This document shows positions 35,828-47,800 of a DNA stretch of 64,000 bases, piece after piece (position 1 is the stretch's first letter; each line of letters opens with the position of its first letter). Position numbers and translations under genes: made by a program. A model generated the notes under the pieces. The model was not told the DNA's origin. It made no database searches and saw only the letters and a program-made list of their open reading frames with translations. The stretch is from Euptelea pleiosperma (taxonomy: Eukaryota > Streptophyta > Magnoliopsida > Ranunculales > Eupteleaceae): the NCBI GenBank assembly GCA_035048495.1, contig CM068546.1, forward strand, positions 13,708,435 to 13,772,434, in the 5' to 3' direction.

Positions 35828-38800
35828 TGTCACGCCCTGGTTCTGGATACCCAAATACGACCCAAAAATTCGTGAATCGACCCGTACCTGAACCCAAAGG
35901 TGATCCATGAACGTCTCCTTGTAGTCTAATTTGGTCAATTAGATTACTAAGGTTCATTCTAAAACCACTAAATTCGAAAAAGTCTAAGTCCAAAAATTAC
36001 CTAGAATAATCCTAAATGATCGTCCAATTATCAGAGGTAAATTAAGTATTTTGATTAACTAAGTTGTTCTACAATCTACCTAGTCCATATGGTCTATGTG
36101 AGTCAACCCAGTTGACTCGGTCAGGTCTCAAAATTTGGCTAAGGCAAAATAACCAAAATTTAACCAAGTCTAAACAAGGCAACAAGGCCTTGTTTGACCA
36201 TATCTCCTCCGTTATTAAAATCTATGAATGGGCCATACGATTTTGGAAAGGTCTCGCAGAGATATACGATTAGTCTTTCTACACAGATCTGAGAAAGAAT
36301 CATCTTCAATTTCGAAATTACAACACAACACAGAACCTAAACTTAGGGTTTTCTGATATATTGTTAGCGTTTTGACCATAACTTTTAGCACAGATCGAAT
36401 CTGTAGAAATCGTACACAAAGCTCTTCAAAAAGTTCTTCTAGATTAGAAACCCAAAAAGGTAATCTGCACATCCAAAATTAGACTGCAAGTCAGAACTTC
36501 GAATCTGGCAGATTCTAGATATGTTCCGTATTTCGATCATAACTTTATGTTCTGATTAAATTACCAAATTCTGAAAATTGTTCTAGAAAGCTAACTCAGC
36601 GGTCTTTAAATAGTTCCTACTGGTCAAAAACTAATTCTATCATCAAGACAAAAATATTGGTTGCTGCCTGATGTTACATTTGGTGACAGGTCTTTTGGAA
36701 CACGATATATGTACCTGTCCAAATGGGATTGAACTAAGGCGTTCGTTTTATTATTTAACACATGTTAATAATCATCAAAAAGATAAAGAATAATATATCA
36801 TAAATTCAATCAAAACATGTTCACAACAACTCAAACATGTTATAAAATAAAATGAGAACAAACCCTTAAAAATCAAGAACAAGCTTGTTTTAATTCTAAG
36901 TAACCAAAACATGTAAAGTTGTCAAAAATGAGTCTAGGGATCTAGCACTCTTTCGTGTAAATGTCATCCTCGTCATAAAATTCATCGTGTAAATCTTCCA
37001 AATCCAGATCTACCTAGTCGTCCGAGTCTTTATAGGCATCGTCGGTCAAATCTAAAAAATGTGTCGCAAACGTCGTGAGTCCAAAAGGACTTAGTATAAC
37101 AAGTGTAGTCCAACATATATTTTATAATGCCATAATAATTTATCATGCTAAATACATGTTAAATAATCGAAATCATTAACAAAAATAAATAAGAGTCAAT
37201 AACATGCATGATAGATGCACTCACTCCCGTTTACTCAAACCACACACGGGTCTCCAACTCCTTCCTTACCATGGGGAGATCGACCACAAAAGTGGTATTC
37301 TACAAAAAATATAATGTTTGGGCTCTTGCACCCTAGGGCTCCAGGCCCTTTCTTAATTTTTAAAAATTCATCCACATGGGGTTTCCATCTCTTTCCTCAC
37401 TAGGAGTGACCTCATTGGTCTAAATAATATAGCCTCATCACAATGCATAGCTCTCCCCAAAATCCTCATTGCAAAAATGAGGCTATATGCCATCATAATA
37501 CTCCAAAAGATATATAAATCCATCAAATCAAAAACATCAAGATTCTCCATAGGGTAGGGCCGTACGATCCGTTGTGAAAACCCATCATGGCCGAATCCCT
37601 CCAATCATATTCATTTCATGCTCATAATAACATCATTACATAATCATGCCCAATAACATCATTTCATCATCATGCTTTATTAAAAGCTATAATTACAGAT
37701 GATCAACATCACTTAAATATCATGGAAAATAAATAATTTAAACATACACATCACATCGATAAATCATTATGGAAGAATAAAATTAGCATATTTAAAATCA
37801 CTCACGATTATCACACACCTTTTTAATTCTTTTTAATGAAAAATAGAAATTTTTTTTAAATTTGAAAGTGGTCGGATCGGACTCTCCAATGAGTATGTTG
37901 TTCTATTCGGTGTCCCCTTCAATTCTTTCTTCTACTTCGACATCGATCGGAGTTCGGATTAAGGCTTAATCGAAGCTCTTCTACTACTGTAATAAAGTTT
38001 TGTGGTGGGTTTTTAATAGAAGATTAAAGAGATAAAAGGGTAAAGAATTGAGAGAGAAAAGAGTTTTTGAAAATAAAAATGGGCTCCAAAAATATTGGCT
38101 ATTGGGAATTTTATTGGCTTGCGTTATTTAAATAACAAAAATGAATGAAGGTTTGAAATTTGAAATAAGAGAGCTTCTCTGAAGTTGTTGAACAACAAAA
38201 GGAAAATTGGTGAAATTCGTAGCTCTCTAAGGAGTGACTTTTTCAACCCTCAAAAACTCATATTTTGAATTACTAATGGGTTAGAAATGGGCCCAAGGCC
38301 CATAAATATCAACTGGGCTTCACTTTACGGGCCAACCCAATAATTATAATTTAATTAATAATGTAATTAATTATATTAATAATTTAAACAGTTATTAATT
38401 ACAATTATGTTATATTCCCTCAAAAGGTGATGGTTTGATATAATTAATATATGTGAGCATTAAACTATACATTATAATATATTAATACACAACAATCATT
38501 CATTAATTCATATCATATAATGTAAAAGTTCATAATTAATAAGATATTGACACTTGTCACACACCTAAAATTCAAATAAAATATTCTAACACACAAAATA
38601 TTAGTAATTGGTCAAAGTCTTAAAAAAAGGTCTCTCGTCGGATTGACTCAAAACTTGTTCTACGGGTCCCGTACTCATTTCAAATTTATTAAAACATAAA
38701 TTTTAATATTTTAAAAATTGTAAAATGGTAAAAAATTCAAAAAATAAAAAATATTTTTTTTGCCAAAAATGTTCATTATTGCTTTAAAGTCCCTTTATAA

Positions 38801-39126
38801 AATCTAAAAACCATAAGACTCGGGTCTCACCTAAAATTTAGTTTAAAATAAGGAAATAAAGTTTATCATATTATTGGATATTTAAGATCTATATAAATAT
38901 ACGATCGTGCTAGAACTATTCGTTCGTCGATCGGAGGTCAAACGAATTTTCTAAAAGAGTTTGTCTATTCTTGTGGGTCCCATAAAATCTTAATTTTTGA
39001 AGTTATCAGAATGCAACCAAAATTGATACACATGATATCTAAAGATAAATATAACAACAGAAGTCTAATTTTTTTTTTTTTGTAAAATTATCATAATATC
39101 CTAGAACGAAAGTTCGGGGTATTACA
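35828..39126 (-). mobile_element. Nested 3.3-kb solo LTR or LARD-type element, TSD AGATT
   Basis: Begins TGTCACGCCCTGGTTCTGG and ends TTCGGGGTATTACA. The ends form a short imperfect inverted repeat (TGTCACGCCC versus TGTAATACCC). Perfect 5-bp TSD AGATT occurs at 35823-35827 and 39127-39131. No coding domain was found. The TG/CA ends, 5-bp TSD and length fit a solo LTR of a Ty3/Gypsy element with long LTRs, perhaps Tekay/Del type. Orientation is uncertain; the minus strand is a guess from the TGTAATACCCCG end. A LARD is possible, but I see no repeated termini. Confidence 0.75.
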
Positions 39127-39130
39127 AGAT

Positions 39131-39480
39131 TGTACCCCGGTATGTACCTTGATGGTCTCGAAAAATAACACCAAGACCTCCTTTCCCTGGATTCCCTTTG
39201 GCCACTCCGTCACAATTCATCTTAATGAAATTCTCCGTAAGAAGAATCCACTTACATTCCCGAATCCTCGAGGCTTTTCCTGGCACCCAATATCATGTAA
39301 GGTAAGGATATTCAGGTCTTCTATAGAATTATTCAAGTGATTCCGGGGAATGTTGCTCGCATTTCGAATGTCCTGACTGATTTTTCTTTTGCAAACTTCC
39401 ATGTCTATTTGCTTACCTTCAAAGAGGACAGCATTCCTTGAGAACCATATGGTATTAGACTGAGAATTGCAGCGCAGCAT
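39131..39480 (-). pseudogene. LINE reverse transcriptase tail and RNase H N-terminal half
   Basis: Minus-strand remnants: SNTIWFSRNAVLFEGKQ near 39,440, then, after a frame change, KASRIRECKWILLTENF and the RNase H start MNCDGVAKGNPGKGG near 39,220. Plant L1-like ORF2 proteins have this order. No full RT domain is present and the 5' part is lost. Confidence 0.7.
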
Positions 39481-39588
39481 AAAAATGTCTTGACTAATTT
39501 TTCTTTTACAAACTTCCAGGTCTATTTGCTTACCTTCAGAGAGGACAACATTCCTTAAGAACCATATGTTATAAGTGGTTATGAGAAA
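39366..39588. repeat. ~115-bp tandem duplication at the LINE 5' end
   Basis: TCTATTTGCTTACCTTC followed by GAGGACA and CATTCCTT occurs near 39,403 and again near 39,520, with matching flanks such as GAACCATATG. The copies differ by several substitutions. Confidence 0.8.
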
Positions 39589-40697
39589 ATCTTACACGCT
39601 CACCATAGAAACTGACTCCAATCAATGGTTTAAAACCCCACACCTAACCCTAAACCTTAGCTAAAACCTACTCGACTCTCACAAATATCACTCCCCCTCT
39701 TAGTTCAAAGCCGCATAGCAAGTCTTGGCTTCACAGCCTTTACCCCTTGCTGGTATCTCCTCAAACCAGCAAGTGTAGCTCACCTCCATCACCCTCTGCT
39801 CTCTTCTCTTCTTCTTGGTTTCCTTTCCACTAGCAACCAACCTGCAACTCGATCCACTTTACCAGCAGCCAGCAACTCTCCCATCACACCAGTTGCTCCA
39901 TCAACGCGCTCCTAATCACCACCTAAACCAGATGCTCTTAGTCATGCAACCTCACCTCCATTTACCAAGCCACATCTCGACCTTATCTCCTCTGGTCCTC
40001 GCATCAAAAACTCTCTCCATTCAACAACTTGCAGGTTTACCCCACCATGCACCATGGCCGAACAACTTAACACATGGAGGGAAGGTTAAGGGGAACTGGG
40101 AGAATTGGTTTTGGTTCAAGATATTGTCTTTTTGGTAAAGATTTCCTTTCCTTATTTAGTGCTCTCCTCTCTCTTATGCAACCTTTATCTTTTTTATTAC
40201 TTTCCTTTTTCTCTGCAATTTTCTCTCTATATCTCTCTTTAATAAACCTACTCCTCCATTAACAAACTGGTGTTTCATTTCGATGTAATCATCGAACCTG
40301 AAACAGGTATCTACACGCCTCTATCTGCACAAGACCTTGACCTTGAAGGAAATGGTTATTTTTCAACTCGGATTTGGGTTCTCACACTTTCACGTGAGCC
40401 AAAATCACAACAAAAATAACCATGATTGGTAATCTCTAGACATTAAATTTTAGTACTTTTTAAGCTAGCAATTGAATTTTGAAGTACTAAAACCAACGGC
40501 CATAAATTATCAAACAAGCTGAGTTTTTGTATTAAAGTCTACCAAGGAGTGGGCTAAACAAAAGTGGTGCTAGCTTACGCCTTTTGATTAAGCTACAGCT
40601 TTTTACATCGGTGTTAGATTAGCCAACTATTTGGACGGTCTAGATTGATGGGCTTGTGTTATTAATCTGAAATGATGTGTTTCAAATTGAAATGTGT

Positions 40698-40906
40698 ACA
40701 CCCAACATGGCAGCTCAAATGGTTGGTGTGTATCCACCTCTTTCGGGAGGTCGTGGGGTCAAACCCACATAGGTAGATTTCCTCCTTTGAGCAGTGTGCC
40801 AGGAGTAGAAATCCCCTTTACGGGCTTGACCGGGTTCAGGTTTCACCTGACTTGATCCGTGGGGCCCTCCCATGATGGTAACTACAAAAAAAAAAAAAAA
40901 AAAAAT
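40698..40906 (+). mobile_element. tRNA-derived SINE, 209 bp
   Basis: An RNA polymerase III A-box-like motif, TGGCAGCTCAAATGG (40708-40722), is followed by a B-box-like GGGGTCAAACCC (40755-40766). The element ends in a run of about 20 A. Direct repeats TTGAAATGTGT at 40687-40697 and 40907-40917 form the TSD. This is the layout of a plant tRNA-related SINE: internal promoter, unrelated body and A tail. SINEs are mobilised by LINE machinery in trans; the LINE nearby is not evidence of a partner. Family not assigned. Confidence 0.85.
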
Positions 40907-40974
40907 TTGAAATGTGTGATTAAACAATGTGTGGAATTTTTTTGTTAAAAAGTAAACCAAGAAAATTACAAAAA

Positions 40975-41371
40975 AACCTTCGCTCACACTCTTAGAAGGA
41001 AGCCAATAACAGCCCACAATATGAGCCAATTGGCACCCTCTTAGAGGACGATGACCATAAGGATGTTTGGCCAGTCCCTCAGTGGACTTGTAAACCAAAA
41101 ATCAGCTTGATTAATGATTTCTAAGCATTGGATTGGAGTCATTTTCATTGGTTGATTTTAACCGTTGGAATTTTGAGCATTATTGACCATTATTTGGGGT
41201 ACTAGATCCAAAGGTCTGACATCACTAATCAGGCTGATTTTTGGTTTGCAGGTCCACCGAGGGACTGGCCAAACATCCATATGGTCAGCAACCTCTAAGA
41301 GTATGCCACGTGGCTCATATTGTGGGCTGTGCTTGGCTTCGATCACAGCCCTGTGTGAGCGAAGGTTTACT
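40975..41371. mobile_element. Foldback MITE, family I
   Basis: Nearly palindromic ~395-bp element. Outer ends are AAACCTTCGCTCACAC and its reverse complement. Inner arms include AGCCCACAATATGAGCCA, GGATGTTTGGCCAGTCC and ACCAAAAATCAGC, each repeated inverted on the right. No coding capacity. Further copies lie at 59154-59466, 60085-60385, 60960-61390, 61800-62030, 62121-62495 and 62640-62945. Confidence 0.8.
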
Positions 41372-43119
41372 TGGAAAGTATGGTTAGTTGACTAGAAAGG
41401 AGAGAGAAAATAAAATATGAAAAATAAGGGTCTTGTACATGTAATTTACTCATTAGGTGGCCCTTCTCCTTCCCTGGCCCTTCTCCTTCCCTCCACATGT
41501 CACAACGTGATAAGGGGTTGAGGCATCTCCTCAACCAAATGGGTGAGGCAAGCCGAACTGTGGTCTCTAATGTGTGGCAGTATAGACTTGTGTGTGTGTT
41601 TTTTGTGTGTTCGGTTGGTGGGACCACTAGGTAGACGTGGGACCCACCATGTGGTGATCTTTTGTAGTGGTGTCATGGCCCTTCAAAACTTGGAAAAAAA
41701 ATATATTAATAATAAAATGAAGGTCAGATGTTAGCTGTTATTTTATGAAAATGATTAAAAATGCTAGTTGTTCTAATGAATAAAATAATAAAAGATTGTT
41801 TGAAGAATGATAGAATAGAAATATGTCAAATATTGTTTTTATAATAAAATAAAGGGTTATATGTTGTATAAAGAAAAGGGGTTTAGTTCCAAACTTTGAA
41901 AAATGCTCAATTCCCACGGTTAGAATCAACCCATGAAAATGCGGATAAAATCCAACGGTTGGATAATTGTACGCAAACTAATTTTGTATGGTAGGTCCAC
42001 CCCCTCGATATAGCTCTAATCCAACGGTTAATACTAACCCCAAACATGACCCAAACCCAATGGTTAGGATCACTAATCATACTGATCATTTCGATTTCAT
42101 GGGCAACCACCTGAAACGTGGCCAACCACCCTTTTTACAATCCGCGTCCTGCTTTGGGGTACCATGTGCATGCATTTGCCACCCTACCCTGCTACCGTTT
42201 GATCCATGCACAACAACCTCTAGGTTCTAGCCCATTGCCTTAACCCTTATCGATACCCAAGATCCCATGGTTAATATCAACCCATTAAAGGAATTCTACC
42301 ATCGGATAGATATCACCAATCTGGTGATCTAGGTATCCTGAGCCGACCTGGAATTTGGCATGAGCACGTCCACCATCTCTTGGAATTTGAAACGCGTCTC
42401 ATTTGGGTGGACCACACCATGCTAGGGCCACCATGTGGAATTTATCTTGGAGCAAACCTGTGCTGTGGTTCATGTCTGAACCGCAACAAAGCCAGCACGC
42501 AAACCAGACCGAGATCTGAATCTGACCAGATCTAGATCGGACATAGACCCGACCCAACCCGATTAGATAAAAATAAAGTAAAATATAATATAATATAAGA
42601 ATAAATATTAACAAAACTTCATAGATTATGCTACACTCATCCTATAATTAAATAAGACAATTTGATAGATCCTAATAGTGTAACGTATCAATTGTGAAAA
42701 AAAAAAAAAATACAAGTGAGAGAGAGTTATAAAATTCTAGAGTGGATAATTCTAGAGTTCCTGTTTAGAATGATTGTTATCAGAAGTCTATTTAAATTGA
42801 ACCCTGATTAATCGAATTGAGTCAGATTAACCGAAACGGGATCAATGTTATTTAACCGAATTCAGCTAGGATTTTATCGGAGGTCATTTTATCAAACCCT
42901 GATTAACCAAAATTATATCAGATTATCCAAATCAGTATTTAACCGTTGTTTAATTGGCTTATCGAAGTCATTTTACCATATTTAGTTAAGGTTTCTTGTC
43001 CTGATTATAGAATTTAGACCTTCACCAAGAGTCTTTTAGTTTAATCTATTTATCAATTTTGTCTTCTCATACTTTAACTCTCTTCATTCTCTATCTTAAA
43101 GCATATCCTTGAATTCTTT
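41372..43119. other. Gene-free region with MITE fragments
   Basis: No supported gene. About 41,890-42,130 contains pieces of the family I foldback MITE, such as CTCAATTCCCACGGTTAGAA and AATCAACCCATGAAAA, with no clear second arm. The remainder is AT-rich sequence in which I see no structure. Confidence 0.5.
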
Positions 43120-43254
43120 TATGGCATCTACGATACAATCTTAAAGAAAGAGAGGCAACAAGAAGAGAATGTTGAGGCAAAGATCAATAGCGTCGAAGCT
43201 GTGAAGAACCAGTTTAGTGACTCAACTATTAAGGATGAATTAAAGCGTTTAACA
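43120..43254 (+). other. Exon-like open segment of unknown identity
   Basis: A 45-codon open stretch reading ...ILKKERQQEENVEAKINSVE... and ending in DELKRLT immediately before GTGAGT, a plausible 5' splice site. It is charged and probably helical. I do not recognise it and see no matching exon before or after. It could be a gene fragment carried by a transposon or chance. Confidence 0.2.
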
Positions 43255-44450
43255 GTGAGTTGTCTTCCTTCTTTTTTGTGCCTTGTATTAGGTTTCCCAT
43301 AACCAAAATTAAATTATCAAACTGCATTTGATATTAAAGAAAAAAAATTAATTTTCCTTTATTTGAAAATGATCTTTGAATCAAATACTTTAACTTGCAT
43401 ATTTGAAATGTATTTATTTGCTTATTAATTATATATCTACAATTACTTACACATTCTACGGTGTTCTGATGATTACACAGTTTGATAAGTGGATTTTGAA
43501 ATTTAAACGATATTGCATTTAATAAGATAATCATGATTTTATATGTGTGATCACACGGACCTTAGAGATACATGCTTGTCTGATGGGCATTTAGACACGC
43601 GTGTAGGTGGGCAGCCACGCGCACTGGATAAACTTTGGATTCTTAGCAAATCTGCAGTCGTCGACGTATGACAAACGATAGAAATCTGTCCCGGGACAGA
43701 CTCCAGCCGATTAACTTAAGAATTATATATATATATATATTATACTGGTGGCTTGGTTACAGAGATGGATTGGTTCTGATGAGAATGGTTACTTGGCTAT
43801 TTGGAGAGAGACCCTAACTAGCGCTGTGAGAAAACTAGTCGTATCTCTAGTTGTGTCCAAAGAAACTTGTGGGACTAAGTCCCGATTATTAAGTGGAAAT
43901 TAGATATTGGATAAGTGATAAGAGGAAACGGGATATTATATTGCATGCTATAGGTAGACTCGTGAGTAACGCTTATTATGGGATGAGAGGTTACGACTTG
44001 GGTCTGCCACTATTATAATTTAAAATCTGCATCTTGTGTATGCATCTTATGATCATTATGTATTACTGTGGTATATGACTTTAATAGCTTTATAAAATTG
44101 GTTTAACTGCTACTATACATATTTCTATTTTGCTATCGTGGATTCTGTCGTATCGCTGACTTTCAAACCTATTTAGTTGCATTAAATGATTTTACTCGTG
44201 TTTTTATGAAATTAGTCTATTTTGTATTTATCAACTGTTTTATCCTCTGACATGTTTGATAATGCCAATTTTGTGCGTATTATTCATTTTAACCTTAGGA
44301 CATTATCGGATTTCATTACTTATAACTCCACATTTATACCTAAAATGCATCCTAGATGTCTCATGCATATCATATCCGATTTAGACCCTAATTACGCGTA
44401 CATTGGATAATTGTATGACAATGGTGGATTGCCGATAGATTATCATGGAT
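43255..44450. other. AT-rich region, nothing recognised
   Basis: No gene, terminal repeat or known domain was found. A TA run lies at 43725-43740. Confidence 0.4.
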
Positions 44451-46414
44451 GCGTAAGATCATCGAGGAAGATCTAACTCCCCATAAACCATCTCCAAATG
44501 TGTGCCACATGGAAGCTCTCTAACCATTGGATTATTCTTGAGAGCTTTATGGAGCATCATAGCCATAAAAGCCATAACTAAGTAGTTGATGAAGCCATAA
44601 AAGCTATGAGAGCCATTGAAGCTATTACACATTTATGGAGCCACCACCAAGCCATTAAAGCCATGCAAGCAACATGGGAGTTTCTCAAGCCATTTAAGCC
44701 ACCTCCAAGCCACATATTAGACCTCACATGTGTGATGGAGACATAACATGGGAGACTTCAAAATTTTAAAAAAAAGTCAAATCTCTCTTGGGAAGACCCA
44801 CTAATAGAAAAGTTGCACATTTTTTCTCTTAGAAAGACCAACCAACCAAAAGCCAACACATCCAACTCCTTGGAGATCAAACCTACCACCTTTTACAAGG
44901 CTAACATTGTATAATCCTCCCCCATTGGTTTCATCTTCCAACCATTAATCTCTTTCCACCTCATCTCCACTTATCACTCTTCCACATCACCTTCCACCTC
45001 ACCACCTCCCATCTTCTATATAAGATCACTTTGAGCTTATGAGAAGGTGTTCTTTCTCTTGTGAGTTTTCTTGAGAGAGCTAAAGAATCCTAAACAAGTC
45101 TCTTTTCCATTCTCATTCTACTAATCTCTTTCTCTTTTTACTTATTTTTCATGGCCAACCACACTATGCTTCACTAATTTTCTACTTGGGCATAGAGAGG
45201 AGGACATCTCATCTCTCTTGAGACTTATGGAGGAACTCACTAATGAATGAGCTTATTGTTGTAAAGGGCTTTCTCTACCTTTTTTTTATATTGTTTTCAC
45301 TTTTACATGTTGTATCATGTACACCTTGTAGTTTGTGATTACATTTATAAATGAAGTGAGGTATTTTTATTATGTATTAATTTGTGAGACCTTTTATGAG
45401 TGCTTTTAACTTTGGATGTCATGCATCCATAGTCTTGTAGTCTCATACTTGGTCTCTTTTTACCCCTAGAATACTTCTTAATTCTTGTAAGCTTTTATAG
45501 TTTGAAAATACTTCTTGGTGGAAACCCTACTTTTGAATGTTATTTATGAGCTTCATTATTATATGTTAGTGGGGAGAACAACTTAGTAGTTGATTATTTC
45601 CCTTTGTGAGTTGTCTCCATAAGGACCAAGATGATGGGATGGGCCAAATCTTAATACCCAAACTCTTATCTCTTGATTTTCCTTTAAATATTTTACTTGT
45701 CTTGTTATTTTATAGCACGCACCGCTCTCATTCCATTTCTTCACCCCACCATGCATGTAGTAACCTAGTCTTAGAACACTATACCCCAATCCTTATGGTT
45801 CGACCTTAGGGCTTCCCTCAAGTTTTTAAACTTGTTGCATTTACTACCCTTCACATCCTAGTTATAATACCTTCTTTGTTGCATTAGAGACTTTAATGTC
45901 TAGGCTTTGATTTGGTGCATTTTTATTTCATGTTACTTAAGGATTACATTTTTGTAATTCCTTAGTGTTCTAAGTGTGCGCATTAAAGTAGGCAACAATG
46001 TTCTTAGAAGTTGGATTCACTTGCAAGCTTTTTCACAAAAGCTCACCCACTCATAGTCCTCTTGTAGAGAAGAATTGCAAGACTGAGAATAATTAAAGAG
46101 TCATTCAGATTTGCATTGGAAAGGGAATCAAAATGTAGTGGAGTAGATTATGTCATTGAAATTTATAAATCTCTCTATTGTATAATATCATGATAACACT
46201 CGGGATAATTTTAGTTTCTCTAGTCTTATTATTGATCAATTCAAATTTATTAGTCTAGGCATAGTCATAAGTCTAGTAGGCTCGTGCTTCTGTAATTTTG
46301 AAAAAAAATAAAAAACTTTACTCTGATTTTCGTAACTCGACTTAGATATGAGTGAGTTTTGCCTTGTGCGACTTGAATTTCAAGCGTTTGATTCAGGACA
46401 TGCGGGGTGTGACA
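44451..46414. other. LTR-like sequence
   Basis: Contains irregular repeats of AAGCCAT (about 44,560-44,710), a TATA-like TTCTATATAAGATCAC near 45,013, and a terminus-like GCGGGGTGTGACA ending at 46414. These suggest a degraded LTR, but no partner end or TSD was found. No coding domain is visible. Confidence 0.35.
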
Positions 46415-47800
46415 CGCTTCCTATGGGAATTAGGTTTGTTCTCTAGAGCTCTCGTGAATACTAGAATAGAAGTACATGATCGTAACGTGCTAACTAATGA
46501 AGCATATAGTTAAGCATTACTAGGCGTGGGGTGTGTTTGTTGTATACAAATGTGTATTAGTTCAAGACTTGGTCACTTTGACTCTTATACTTTAAATACA
46601 TCTTCACTACGTGAATGGTTCAAATCGAAAGACACATTCACTTAAGCGTAGTACTGTTCTCTTTGCCCGATCAGGTTTTATTATGTTTACTATTAAAATT
46701 AGTGGAGGATTGTTGGTAATTTTAATCATCAACATACCCTTCTTGATTTTTTGGTTGGCTTATGCTTTTTGATAAAAAAAAAAAAGTGTTTTGGTCTTCT
46801 AGTGCACTTGTATTCTTTTTGCCTTTTTGCTCTCTTCATACTCTCCATGTTCAATCCCTCATCGGAGGAAAACAAGTGAGTGTGAGAGTTTATATATGAT
46901 AGGGTTGGCAAGCTATCATGTTCAATACCACACGCGCGCCTATCTTTTTATGCACAGATTCGTGTGAGACTTTTTCTCCTTGACGTGGGCACGTACTTGG
47001 CCACAAAACTTATACGGTTTCTATTCTTTTTTTTTTGTCTTTATATACTAATATTTTATCTCAGTGAAACATACAAGCAATATACACATAGGAACAGAAA
47101 CAGAATTGTTTCCTTCTGGGTAATTTTTTCTTCTAAGCTTTTCTTTCTATTCTTAGGCAAAGAGGTTATTTTGGTTCGGATTCTCATACTTAGTGCAGAA
47201 GTTTGAGATTAACAGTGATTCGAAGACTGGGCTGTTGTATTCTAGGAGCGTCGGGTCAGAAAAATGCTGCATACGGATTTTTTCCTGTAGAGTCGCGAAA
47301 CGCCTTAAAGATAGCGACCTACGCCTCATCCCTGCTCTCTATGTTTCTTGAATTTTGCATACACAATGATTTTTTTGCACTTTATTTGGAAAGCGAAAAA
47401 AGGTACAGAATCAGATCTTCTTCAGTATTTAATGTTCAAGCATATCTAGAACAACAGATTTCATTGGCTTTTGTCAGCTTTTATCGGCTTGACTCGTCAT
47501 ATGCTCAAAAGTGAAGAGAAATAAAAGTTGTCCAATTTAAACAAGTGGGCCTGACCTTTGTTTTAATTCTCACTAAGACATTGACCCATTGGAAGCAGTC
47601 TTTGAAGCGCCAGAGGCAGATCCAGAACTGACTATTGACTCTCTACCCTCACCGGAACCATTAGCGGCATCTTCTTCTATTCTTCTTGAATCCCCGCTAT
47701 ATATCTAGGCAATGAGAGGAAGGTGGTGAAGCGAGGATGACTCAGGACCAGATCATTCAAGTCCCTCGATCGACGGTTCACTCCTTCGGGTGAAAAGTTA
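46415..47800. other. Gene-poor region with one unrecognised ORF
   Basis: An open frame at 47203-47514 on the plus strand (103 codons) matches nothing I know. A second short open stretch near 47,585-47,708 reads LEAVFEAPEADPELT and ends in a stop. Neither has visible neighbours, splice structure or domain features. Both may be chance or relics. Confidence 0.3.

Larger units (their letters stand above)
35335..39588 (-). mobile_element. 5'-truncated LINE, interrupted by a solo LTR
   Basis: On the minus strand the element runs from 39588 down to 35335 and ends in a short A-run (plus-strand T-run at 35336-35342). TSD ATCTTACA lies at 35327-35334 and 39589-39596. Coding remnants on the minus strand: IWFSRNAVLFEG (about 39,440), typical of the end of plant LINE reverse transcriptase ORFs, then an RNase H domain beginning MNCDGVAKGNPGKGGLGVIF (about 39,230-39,170) and resuming at 35,822 with LAECWAIVEGLEWA and IWIETD. 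The acidic D, E and D positions are visible. RT proper is absent, so the copy is dead on arrival. A solo LTR (35828-39126) splits the RNase H domain. Confidence 0.82.
34241..40555. repeat. Segmental duplication copy 2 (with nested insertions)
   Basis: Paralogue of 27823-33366. Homology covers about 34,241-35,334 and 39,597-40,555. Between them lies a LINE, which carries a solo LTR. This copy lacks the Mutator-like element and the 2.8-kb solo LTR found in copy 1, preserving both empty sites. Copy 1 has ATCTTACA once at 29641-29648, the empty site of this copy's LINE. Confidence 0.85.

Noticed and set aside
40715..41098. 127-codon minus-strand ORF
   Set aside because: It runs through the SINE and the first arm of a foldback MITE.
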